Source: Agelaius tricolor (lineage: Eukaryota; Chordata; Aves; Passeriformes; Icteridae). From it: DNA of 64,000 nucleotides. Made by a program: the position numbers and the translations under genes. Where the stretch lies: assembly GCA_023055355.1 (NCBI GenBank), contig JALJCS010000006.1, forward strand, positions 35,805,001 to 35,869,000. Reading direction: 5' to 3'. Shown one piece after another: positions 39,301 to 49,434 of this stretch. The notes beneath the pieces were generated by a model that was not told the origin of the DNA, ran no database searches, and was given only the letters and a program-made list of their open reading frames with translations. Numbering within the stretch: the stretch's first letter is position 1; the number at the start of each line of letters is the position of its first letter.

Positions 39301-42300
39301 AGTTTGACTACACTGCTGATGATCAGTTTTAAGTTTTAAAAAGCATTTAACTTGCATTTGAAATGACTGGAGACATTAAACACAACTGTCACAAATTATT
39401 TGGCAGTTACCTTAATTAGAATAGGTCTAGCTTAATATTCCAGCACAGCTGAAACTCTTACTTTTCTGGGGGCCATGGAAGTTTCCCAGGATGTTAGGTC
39501 CAGGAAATGAAATTAAGTTCAAGCAAATCTGTTAGCACAGTCCAACACTTTCCACAGTTCATTACAAATAATAATTACTTTCTGAAACATCCTCCTTCTC
39601 CATGAACAGATCTGACTCAGTAAAAACAGTATCAGTGAGGAAAGCTCAATTTTTTTCTGAAAGACCCTTGAACTTACAAGAGCTTTTTATGATACCTGCT
39701 AGCAGTTGCCATATGTACATTATACCAACAATTTTCAAAAGCTGCCCAACTTCTTTCAGACAAACCATCAATATTACCTTAACTAATTTACTACTACAAT
39801 CAGCTCCCTACATTATTTAGTAGAATAGAATATGGCTACAGAAAAACTTGCAAAACTGGAAATCTGCCCATCAAAGGCACCTCACAAAGATTTTTAAAAA
39901 GATTAACCTATTCATTATGGTAAATATTCTCTGACAGTATTAACCATCTATTGCTGTGAGCATCTAGAAAGGGCTAACAGTTTATAATTACCATTATTTC
40001 TTCTTATCTTTGTGATTTGGAAGATATTAGCTCAGCTGGAGTCTCTCAAACAGATATTTGATATAAAATATTCATAATTCATTTGACTATATACTGAGGT
40101 CAGATAGCAATATTTCTGTTTGCAGATGAATCTAAAGTGAGCTTTGTATTGCTGAAAATGTGCTGGCATAGCTTTTAACACAAAAATCCCCCTATAATAA
40201 ATAACAATAGAGTATCATGCAATTTTTATCTTTGTAAATGTTCCCATGAAGAAATGTTCCTACTAGAAATGCACAAAAAACTTATACAAATCACATAAAC
40301 ACTGTTAGAAAAAACTGAGGGATATTTTAAGAGTATTAATTATTAATGTTTTTCAATGTTAAGTATCATCAAAGACTGCCTACTTGAGACAGTTCTGTTT
40401 TGTTTTTCATCCCTACACTGAATCTTCTGGATACATTTTGCTTTCTTTTTTTAAAATAGGGCAGGGGATAGTAAAAAGTGAAAATAAATTAATGTTCCAC
40501 ACATCTGCATTTTTTTCCTGAAATCTGTGGAATTTTCTGGGTGTCACAGCGACATGCAGCATCATCATTTATGGTTTTCAGAATGTTAATTTCAGACTAT
40601 TTAAATTTTTTTTCTTCCCTGTGTGTTGAGGGTAGCATGTGATGTTAATTCTGCTTCAAGCTAGTGGCAAAACAGAGCAGTTTTGTTTGGTCATCTTGGA
40701 GTGTTTGTGGAGGGTGGTGCTGCCAGTACTATTTTGCTGCAGCACCAGGAGGCCACCCCACTTTACCTGCTGCCTGCCTTTCTCTGCCAGCAGAGTCTAT
40801 ACACATTTCACACACTCTAAGTTGTTCCACATCCACATTTTGATTGTATCCACAGTGCTAGAGAGATTTGCAGCGTTGCTTTGATTGCTTTTTAATGTGT
40901 TTTCAGCCTTTCCATGTTTGTTTATTACATTTGGTAAGTTCATTCACAGGAAGGAGAATATCTGTGGGGGTATTTGTGTAGTGATGTCCCTCTTTAGGGC
41001 CACTGATCCTTTCAACCTTGAAAACCTGCATGTTCTCATGCAGGTAACCTATTGCATGCATTGTTAGAGTGTGTAGAGCTAAATGTTAATATGGATGGAG
41101 TGCTAAATAGCATTGAGTAAGTAGGTTTGTCAGCTAAACCTATGCAGGAATATATATTTTATGTTCTACAAAAATACTGCAAAGGATTGGGAGAAAAAAA
41201 AAAGAAAAAGGGCAAAAGCATTAGGAATTTATAAATGTGATGAAAATTTTTACCTCAACCCAATAACCCAAGCAGTTATTTTGAAACCTTCTTTAATGAA
41301 GAAATAATGGGGAGAGAAAAATTATACCATGTAGACCAATGCAATTTCCAAGTACTCGGAACTACTAAGATTTAAGCCCAAGAATCTAAATGTGTTATTA
41401 GGAGGCTGTTGCAACTGCCCTAGCACTGCCTGTGGAAAGGAGGACCAAACAACCAGTTTTACAAGGCAGACAGACTGTGGTCAGGATTGGCGAGACAAAT
41501 GTTTGTAAATTATTACATCACGTCTTGAGTGCTGAAATCTTGTAAGGATACTAGAAATACAGTTCAGTGGCTTTATAGTACCCATGTTTGTGTGGCTACC
41601 ATGCCCTCAGTCAGAAGGAGACAAAAAGCAAAAGGATTTAAATATATCCTTACATATGCATACACAACTTTTTATGGCCTGTTTGGCTTCTTAGAATTTG
41701 TCCTTTACAAACACTGGAATTGCAAAGTTAAAGAGGAGATTATGTAAAGTTTGACATATGTCTGCAAAGTTATTACTTTTTTCTATGCTACCTAAAAGCA
41801 GACAAGCTATGCAACTTCCACTGTTGAAAAATTTGCTGCTTACAGCAGCACAATTTACCAGCAATAATAGAAAAACAGAGAAACAGTGTGCTTGCTACAT
41901 AATAGTCACATATCTGGCAAACTGAATGCACCTGTTACATTGCTGGTTTTGACAGGAGGTGAGTGGATTTGCTATCACAGGTAAATACCAGCGAACAAAA
42001 CCTAATTTGCTAAACATTGCACTATAGAGACAGTAGACCCTCAGGTCACTACTGAAAAATGACTTGGCTTAGCAAAAAGAACACTGATATTCCTTGCAGT
42101 GCCAAGACTGCCTTCCTCTCCACCTGCTCCTTCCTTTTGCATTCACAGTTGCAGATCTGGTCAAGGTTCTGTGTTTTTTGACTTGGTTTTCTGTGTTGGC
42201 TTTTTCTTTTTTCTTTTCATTCAGTATTGATCCTTAGTGCAATGATGGGTAACAATATTGGAAAACACAATCATTATCTCCCTCTATCTTCATAACTTAC

Positions 42301-45300
42301 TACACTCCATAGTAAACAAACTGAGTAAACAAGGTCAACAAGAACAAAAGAAGCTGAGAAAATTTTCATTGCTTTCATTTGAATGAATTGTCCATCTGCT
42401 TTTTCAATTACAGCATAAAAGTAAATAAATGAGAGAACCGCTATGAAGTAACACTCAAAGAGAAAATTAAGCCTAGCTTTTTTCTTTTGTTCTCAAGAAA
42501 GAAGTTTTAATATTCAGAGGAGGTTTTCTAGAATAAACCTGCTTTTAAGGTTCTATCTTGTCTTCTGATAGAGAGAATTGGGGAAGAGACTGCTGGTTTG
42601 CATTGTAATAAAGAGAACACATAAACAGCACGCAGTATAAAAACTACCAGTATGAGCCAAAGCCCTTTGAGACCCTAAGCATATGCTAAAATTTCAAACA
42701 GCCATGCCCAGAGTTAGCAGACACAGTCAATCTCATTTTTCTATCTCCTGTAACTGCTTCAGAGATGAAGATACTATACATTATCAAACCCCCGGAGCTT
42801 TTCAAGCTTTACTTGAAAAGCAAGTGTTACATTATGGTTTTAAATTCTGAAACCTGCAGGGACTACAAAACAGAGTAAATTAGTTGGCTTGGTAAAAGAT
42901 CCAGGACCTCATCTCATAGTGATGAAAGAATTTCTCAGGATTTCCAAACAACTGGTTCAGCCAGCTAGCAGAGGTATAAAAAAATATAAATAGGTTGATC
43001 TAACCCCACCTTTTTAAAATAGATGGGGGGAGGGAAATAAGGAAAAAAGGAGGAAAAAAAGGCAGAGGGAGAAAAAGTACTTTTGTTTAAACACCAGATA
43101 AGACTCAAGATGTCTATTCTTTCAAACCTGAAGAAATTTAAAATTAATATTATTTTAAGCATCAAAAGAGACAGAACTGTATAATCACACAATAATAATC
43201 ACTGTATTATTAACAAGAGGCAAGTGTGCATAGTAATTGAAGTTTCATAAGAGCCTCCCTTACAATTCCAATCTGAAATTACAGTTGCATTCTCATATTT
43301 TACATTTGATCCAGACCCTTGCCAATTACTTTAAGCTGTCGTTCCATGCTTAAAATTGCAGTAACTCTTTATGGGGAATATGTACACAGAAAAAAAATTG
43401 TCTAGGAGGAACATGATCATGAGCATGAGACTGATGAGATGAAGGAAGTGGTCAACAAAATGAGCAAGAAGGTCTGAGCATATGAGTCAGTAATGCAGCT
43501 TCATGTATTAGATTTTTCACCCCTAAGTAGATTTCTCAAAGAAGTGTTGCTAAAATAACTGAGCACACAGGCTGACCTACAGAATGTGGTTTTGCCATAT
43601 AATGACTGAGCCCTACAACAGAGGAAAGCTTCTTTCCACTTTCATCCCCAGCAATTTAATTCAAGTGCAATCTTGGCCACTTCAAGCTTTGGTATTTCTC
43701 TCTTTTGCTGTATTTTCCCTGAATGTTACCAATCATCTATGCAATTTCAGCTGCAAAACTCATCTTTGCAGTATATTACATGTAATATCTCCTTTTTAAA
43801 AAAGGAAGCCCTTATGACCTCTATTGTATTTCAAGAACTTTTCATGATCTAATGGCAAATTGAAATATTTCCTTTTCCCAGTCCAAATATATTTCTCCTT
43901 TTTCAAATACCACCACCTTCTTCAGTGCAATGAGAAGCAAAATCTTTAAAGGGTTTCCTGTAACCTGATTAACATTTTTGTAATTGCAAGAATTTCTAGA
44001 ATTGCCACTAGATTATGAAACAAAATCCAAATAACGTGGAAGGATATTTGCACACAGGCACAGAGATATATCAGGCATATGACTCTAATATACATACAGT
44101 CAAAGGCTCTCATTATTTGAAAATACTTTGTAAAAATTTATGTGTTGCCTTTTAGGAAAAAAAATAAAACAGATGCATGATATCACAATGAAAATTTTAA
44201 AAATCTGATTTCTTCTTAATTTAATTTCTTAACAGAAGAAAGACAGTTGTTGGGAAGGAATGCAGGATTAGACTCTACAGTTAAAATATGCACAGACACA
44301 CATCCACATGAGCATGTGAGCGCACACACACTTTGTTAAAGGACCTTCAGCTGAAGCAACTGTGATCTAATCTTCTCTAATGGAGCAGGAAGCCACTGAT
44401 TCCAATTTTGGGTTTGGAGCAATTCTGTCACCCACAAGAAAAGTCATACTTGGAATGACTTTTTTTTTTTGTCTGTGAAATGGCAAAAGGGCCTTTTGTT
44501 TAAGGCAACATACTGAATGTATTTTGAAGCATTTCAAATTAACAGTTTCTGTAACAGAAACTAAAAGGGTGCAATCTAGCACAGAGCAGTTTCTGAAAGT
44601 TCAAACAGGATTTTTTAAATTGTTATTACGTATACATGCATTAATGATTATTCAGTGCTTCAAGATATGAACTTCACTGCCCAGGAGGCTGTAATGTTCC
44701 AAATATAAACATCAGGCTCCTGCAGTTTTCAAGACCCTATACATTGGCTTGCTCAGCTGAATTCTTCTGTCACACACAGCATCCATTATATATTAACTAC
44801 ACTTTCTTATTGCAGATGGCTGGTGATAAAACACAGTTAGTAATCCGGTATCTGTGCTTCTCAAAACGTTTTAAAAGAACAGCCTTATCAACACCGATTC
44901 ATCCTGACTTAAATGAAAACAGAAATGGTACTAAAGGCCTCCACAGTGTCTAACCTAGAAGGAAATATAACCTCCTAAAAACAAACCAGTAACAACCAAA
45001 TATTTTCATTGAAACAAAAAAAAAGCCCCTGTTTCAGCAGTTGGTCAGTTGGCTTGTACGTGTGTTTTCTTTAAAGAGGTGATGAGATTCGGGGTGTGGG
45101 GGGAGGAAGTATTCTTTTTATTCCATGACTCATCCAGCATGAATCTCTTAAAGAAAGTGTTCCAGAAATAAAAAGTGATATTCAGAATAGTAGCATGCAT
45201 GCAGATGAACTACTACATTCTGCAACATTGACTGAAAAAAAGACCCTAAAGATTAAAACAGCCACCATACAAACAGAAATGTTATGGCATTTTTGGGTAA

Positions 45301-45612
45301 AATTATTTGTTTCCCTTTATGTTATATATTGTAATTTCCATGCTAGTATATTAATTTCCTGTATAATGTGAAACATTGAGAAGAGAAGTTACTTAAAACA
45401 ATAATAGGTTCAGAGGAGGCAGGGAGGGAAGGGAAAAAAAAAAAAAGAAAAAAGAAAGGTACAATTTTCTTCTTTTTCCCTCTCCCTTTTTTGGTAAATT
45501 TTAATTTTAGAGTTTCTTTGGGTTGTGCTTCTTCAGTAAGGCCAATGTATGGGGGCAGTGATTTTTTTGGTGCTGGGGGTGAAGGATTTGCTTTGCTCTC
45601 GGTTCCAGCCAG

Positions 45613-45880
45613 GCTCGCCGAGCCCTGAGGACCCGTGCTCACTGTCCCAGAACCGCAATATCACTGCGGCGTTCCCTCCGTGGAGCGATGCAGGGCACAC
45701 ACAGCAGCAGCAGCAGCAGCTCTGCCCCTTCCCCTGGCCAAGAGCACTCCCCACCTGCCCCAACCACACCGGCCACCCCAGCCCCAGGGGCGGCTGCGGG
45801 GCCACCGTGCTCCAGGACAAGGCAGCTCCTGCGGCCGCCCGCGCTGCCAGGCCCAGGAAGGCGCGCTCATGGCGAGGTGG
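45613..45880. promoter_or_regulatory. CpG island inside intron 1, 3.1 kb downstream of coding exon 1
   Basis: By eye this 268-bp block is about 70% GC and has about 19 CpGs, including GCGGCCGCCCGCGCTG and AAGGCGCGCTCATGGCG. Four more CpGs lie between 45880 and 46055. It contains (CAG)6 at 45702-45719 and several C4 runs between 45725 and 45785, which are G4 runs on the minus strand. Frames are open on both strands (169 codons on plus at 45549-46058, 118 codons on minus at 45533-45889), but GC-rich DNA lacks stop codons and none resembles a family I know. No poly(A) tail follows either strand, so it does not look like a retrocopy. Candidate roles are an alternative ZNF385D promoter or first exon, an antisense transcript promoter, or an orphan CpG island acting as an enhancer. 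Confidence 0.6.
45702..45719 (+). repeat. (CAG)6 trinucleotide run
   Basis: Six pure CAG units inside the CpG island. In one plus frame they would encode glutamine and on the minus strand cysteine or alanine, but no frame here is a supported gene. Confidence 0.95.
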
Positions 45881-48800
45881 CCAAGCCAAGGTGACAGTGG
45901 CCAGTGGAGCCTTTCAAGGTGGAGGTGCTGCTCTGGCCATTAGCCACAGCAGAGTCCTCATACTGAGCAGGACTGGAGGAGGCTCTCCCTCATCAGCGTG
46001 CAACATCAGCGCTGTGGCACTGAGAGCCACCCACCATTCCTCCTCTCGGAACGGCTGAGAATGGTCACAGCTGACTTTTATCTTATGCTAAATTATTAAC
46101 TTGGCTATAAATGCAGGCAAAAGTTGCTTTGAGGTACATATGTATGTTCTTAAGCACAAAACCACTCCGTATGATAACACTTAACAGAAATGTATTATTT
46201 TCATTGGCTTTTGGCTTACTCCATAAACACACTACATCATTTCGTAGGATTTTTATTACTATTATTATTACAGTCCCATATTCCTATTCAACTTGAAATG
46301 ATGAATGCAAAATCAATACAATAAGTAACAAATGTATCCACGGTGACCAAACAACAAACTCAAAAGCACAGCACGGTGAGTGAAAATTAGCAGTTCTTAA
46401 AACAACTACATCACAATTCAGTTGCACTGTAAAAGAACGGCTCATAAATTTAGTAGAGTTACAATGAGCTTAATTATTTGAAAGATCAGCTCAAAAAGTA
46501 AAATACACATAAGTAGGATGTAAGATAAAGAAGAATATCTTATTGGAGGCTACAGCTTTAAAGAGAGAGAGAAACATGATGACAAATTCCCGAATTTAGC
46601 AACTTCTCTCTCTGATAGTTAAAAAACTCCCTTCACCCATTAACACTTGCTCTATAACAATAATGCTATCAGAGGGTTAGATCTTACTTTCTGTGGTAAT
46701 TTTCAGTATTTCTTTCAACCTTAATGCTGCACACATGCATTCCCACTCTGCCACCTCACATCAGCAGCAATTCAACAAGAAGGCCCAGAAAAGCAAACAA
46801 GATGCATAGAAACATACAGAAAAATGCTTTCCTTTTCTTCCCTTTCTATGCTTATGTGGCCCACTAGTTGCATGTTTGGATTAAAAAAAAAACCAAACAA
46901 AACAACAACCCCCCCAAAAATCCTACAGAACTCTTTATTAATATTTAAAGGAAAGTACTTTTTTTTTTCCCTTAGAAAAATAAAATTCCAATATTGTCTA
47001 TGCGATGGCTGTAGCCATTTGAAATCAAAGTAGGTGCACGATGTACGCAGTCAGGCTTTCATCTGGCTCAGTGCAATACTGCTTTGTGCAGTAACAGGGA
47101 CAGGTGAGATTACAGATGTTCTTCCTTCTCACTGAAAGTGCAGGAAAATACCCAGAATAATAAGAAAATACCCCAAATAACCACAGGTAAATAGCCCCCA
47201 GCTCATGCTTTCTTATGCAAAAGACAGGAACAAGAATGTTCATTTAAAACTTAATATTGAAGGAAACTTCAGACTGAACACAGCAGACAGAGAACCTGCC
47301 TAGCAGAAACTTTCAGCTCTGCTCTCAGTAGTGAAATTCACTACAAAGCACACCACAGTTTTTTTCCATTTAAGAACTTGTGTTGCACCAGAAAACAAAT
47401 AAGAATATGATACAGCGATTTTTATTTTTTCCAAGTAACTCCAAAAAAAGTTTGATCACCATTACATGCTTCTGAAAATTACAGACAGAAAAAAAAATTA
47501 AAAATCCAATACCATGCAGCTAACATGTACCTAATACCCTAACTCTATAACTTCAGAAAACTGCAACTTCTAATCCCACACAAGAAAAACTGATTGTTAA
47601 AAAAAGCCAACCAACCAAAAAAACCATCGATCTTGCACTTGCAGTTCTGTTGAAGGTAGAAAAATACTGGAAAGAGATGAATAGCAAGTTAACCTGGCTT
47701 CTTTAATGGTGAAGAGACTTAATCCAAATTACTCAAACCTAAAAACATATTGCTTGCCTATTCCTCCTCAGTCTTTTGAAAATGTAGTAAAGCTAAAATA
47801 TTGAAAATTTATATTTGAACACTGAACAGTTTTCACAACTCAACCAATTTGTATATATCTTTCTGCTAGGTTAGTTTACATCTAAATCTATCGGCTTTCA
47901 TAATTGATGTATTTCACTGTTAAAGACAAATCACACATACATGCATAGTCTTTAGTTTTATGAAAATAAGAAGACAGTGTTTACCATGGCAAAAGGCATA
48001 GTACTTTTTTGACAGAGCTGAGAATATTACAAAAGTTCTTCCCTTAAAGCTGGAAGTGAACTCCTGATTCAATATTTAATGAAACTGAGAAAGCTGCTGA
48101 ATGTCCCAGAAATCCTTCAACTCCCTGCTCTCTGTTCATTCTAAGTACTATGCTGCTATAAATTAACAGTGAGACTAGATGAGATTTCAAGAAGCCAAGA
48201 ATAGCATTTTTCCATCACACCACCAAATTCTATATTTTGTTTTTCTTTCTCTTTAACAGCACTAACTTGCAGCATTATATTGTAATCGTACATCCCAGCC
48301 CAGTACTGCAGCACTACATTGCTCAGACATAGCTCTACACTCCAGCATGTTTTTAGGATATGCAGCCAGCTCAGCTGTAAGCTGAAGGAAGATTTCTGTC
48401 AAGCAACAAAACTAAACTCTGCACAAATATTTAACAGCTCCAAGACCCCTAAAGGCTTAAAATAATAGGCATTTTGTGGCATGCTAGGAGCCAACTCCAC
48501 ACCGGTGATGTGCACAATGCAGGGTACTCGGCAATCGCAGCACTGCAAATAAAACATTGTTTCCCCTTTATACCTTGGAATTCTTCAAACTAAAAGCTGA
48601 ATGAAATACTGAGGTTTGCTGTGCCTCCCCAGCACTGACAGTGCAGTAGCAGCTCGCCCATTACATTAAGTTCATCTAAAACTTCCCATGCCTCACAAGC
48701 ATTTCTCATCCCCTCTCAGCAGATGAAACACAAGTTCATTTAAAACAAACCTAGCATGAGTTCATCTTATCTAGCTTGTTTTTCAAAGCGCTAGAACTAC

Positions 48801-48989
48801 GCAGTAGCCCACTCAAACAGAAAATTTCCCAGACAATGGAATCCTTTCAAACTGCACAGCCGGCAGGATTCCCCAGTTGTCAGTTTTAGGTGCGTGCCAG
48901 CACGAAATGTTCTTGAATCCGAAATCTGTAATAATCACTCCTATTGATAATGTGAGCAGAAGCAGAATTACATGACGGTTAACACTTAC

Positions 48990-49011
48990 CAAAATACATT
49001 ATGTTTCTCAT
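48990..49011 (-). CDS. ZNF385D: ZNF385D coding exon 1 (start codon, 22 nt of CDS)
   Basis: On the minus strand, ATG at 49011-49009 opens MRNIMYF. One base of a glycine codon follows, then the donor GTAAGTGTT at 48989. Joined to exon 2 this gives MRNIMYFGGTCQSP, which I recognise as the start of vertebrate ZNF385D. The identification rests on this exact peptide, a strong donor and the matching phase of an exon 28.8 kb away. The start context is weak (T at -3, A at +4). Another ATG lies seven bases upstream in a different frame, and the fifth codon is an in-frame ATG. The short coding part means most of this exon is 5' UTR. Confidence 0.93.
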
Positions 49012-49051
49012 TAATCATGCAGTCAGGATCCCACGGCTGTGTATTCAGCAT
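48990..49051 (-). other. Upstream reading frame overlapping the ZNF385D start (first segment)
   Basis: An ATG at 49051-49049 starts a frame that passes through a second in-frame ATG at 49018-49016. It overlaps the ZNF385D start codon out of frame, crosses the splice to exon 2, and ends at a TAA in exon 2 after GCT-GGA-TAT. The predicted peptide is 46 residues (35 from the second ATG), beginning MLNTQPWDPD and ending TTPAAIAGY. Such overlapping frames usually lower translation of the main frame. Both upstream ATGs have weak contexts, and presence in the transcript depends on where transcription starts. Confidence 0.6.
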
Positions 49052-49322
49052 TAGCTCCTGCACAGGGCTGACATGTAAAACAGAGCTTTTTCATTCTACA
49101 TTATGTGGAAATTTCCCAGCACGAGAAGCGTGAGAGAGCAGTGTGCCTCCTCAGGATGAGCGCTTTGCAGGCAGTCTTATCCCTGATACAATCCCTGTCT
49201 GATTTAGCGTTTACTCCGGCTGCATGCTGCACTGCCCATTCTTACTGTAATCTGACTCCTCCTTCTGATGTCCTTGCTGTGCCTGTGACATCAGGACTAA
49301 GAGTACTACAAACAGATCTTTT
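49012..49322 (-). other. ZNF385D: Putative ZNF385D 5' leader, rich in upstream ATGs
   Basis: This lies between the start codon and the position about 30 bases downstream of a TATA-like box. If transcription starts there, the leader is about 310 nt. Besides the overlapping frame, it contains several short upstream frames, for example one reading MGSACSRSKR then stop and one reading MQPE then stop, plus an ATG-TAG minimal frame. CpGs are moderately frequent but this is not a CpG island. A TGACATCA at 49286-49293 (plus strand) resembles a CRE/ATF site. The 5' end is inferred, and an upstream non-coding exon cannot be excluded. Confidence 0.45.
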
Positions 49323-49345
49323 CGTTTCCAGCTCGCAACAACATG

Positions 49346-49353
49346 CTCTTATA
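49346..49353 (-). promoter_or_regulatory. ZNF385D: TATA-like box of the ZNF385D core promoter (tentative)
   Basis: The minus strand reads GGATATAAGAGC, giving TATAAGAG about 340 bases upstream of the start codon. Spacing and orientation fit a core promoter with a start near 49322. No strong initiator motif is evident. A single TATA-like match in AT-rich DNA is modest evidence. Confidence 0.35.
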
Positions 49354-49383
49354 TCCTGGTTAACCTAACACTGGTTGTGGACC

Positions 49384-49434
49384 AAAAAAAAAAAAAAAAA
49401 AAGCCCTTCTAAAATTATACAGGCTTTTTTTTTT
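49384..49434. repeat. A19 tract and T10 tract forming a promoter-adjacent inverted repeat
   Basis: A run of 19 A (49384-49402) is followed by GCC, 16 bases of AT-rich loop, GGC and ten T (49425-49434). The last ten A plus GCC pair perfectly with GGC plus ten T, giving a 13-bp stem. The A tract ends 31 bases upstream of the TATA-like box. Poly(dA:dT) tracts are known to disfavour nucleosomes, which fits a promoter. The GCC/GGC ends also suggest a cruciform. Confidence 0.8.

Larger units (their letters stand above)
20192..48989 (-). other. ZNF385D: ZNF385D intron 1 (28.8 kb)
   Basis: This intron lies between the 22-nt coding exon 1 and exon 2. It is bounded by GTAAGTG at 48989 and CAG at 20192, and it splits a glycine codon after its first base. 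Supported contents are the CR1 at 28762-29134, a CpG-enriched patch near 31540-32060, a hairpin at 34865-34917, a TG/TA microsatellite at 35167-35229, a 20-bp tandem duplication at 36306-36345, a G-rich run at 38362-38381 and a CpG island at 45613-45880. The remainder is unique-looking AT-rich sequence. Open frames of 60-130 codons scattered through it show no family resemblance that I recognise. Confidence 0.88.

Noticed and set aside
45400..46060. Processed retrocopy of a GC-rich gene
   Set aside because: The only A-rich run (45433-45458) lies at the wrong end for a plus-strand copy and reads as poly(T) on the minus strand. No target-site duplication was seen.
49107..49117. NF-kB-like site GGAAATTTCCC in the ZNF385D leader
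   Set aside because: It is one base longer than the usual 10-bp consensus and is a common chance match, so there is not enough to call a site.
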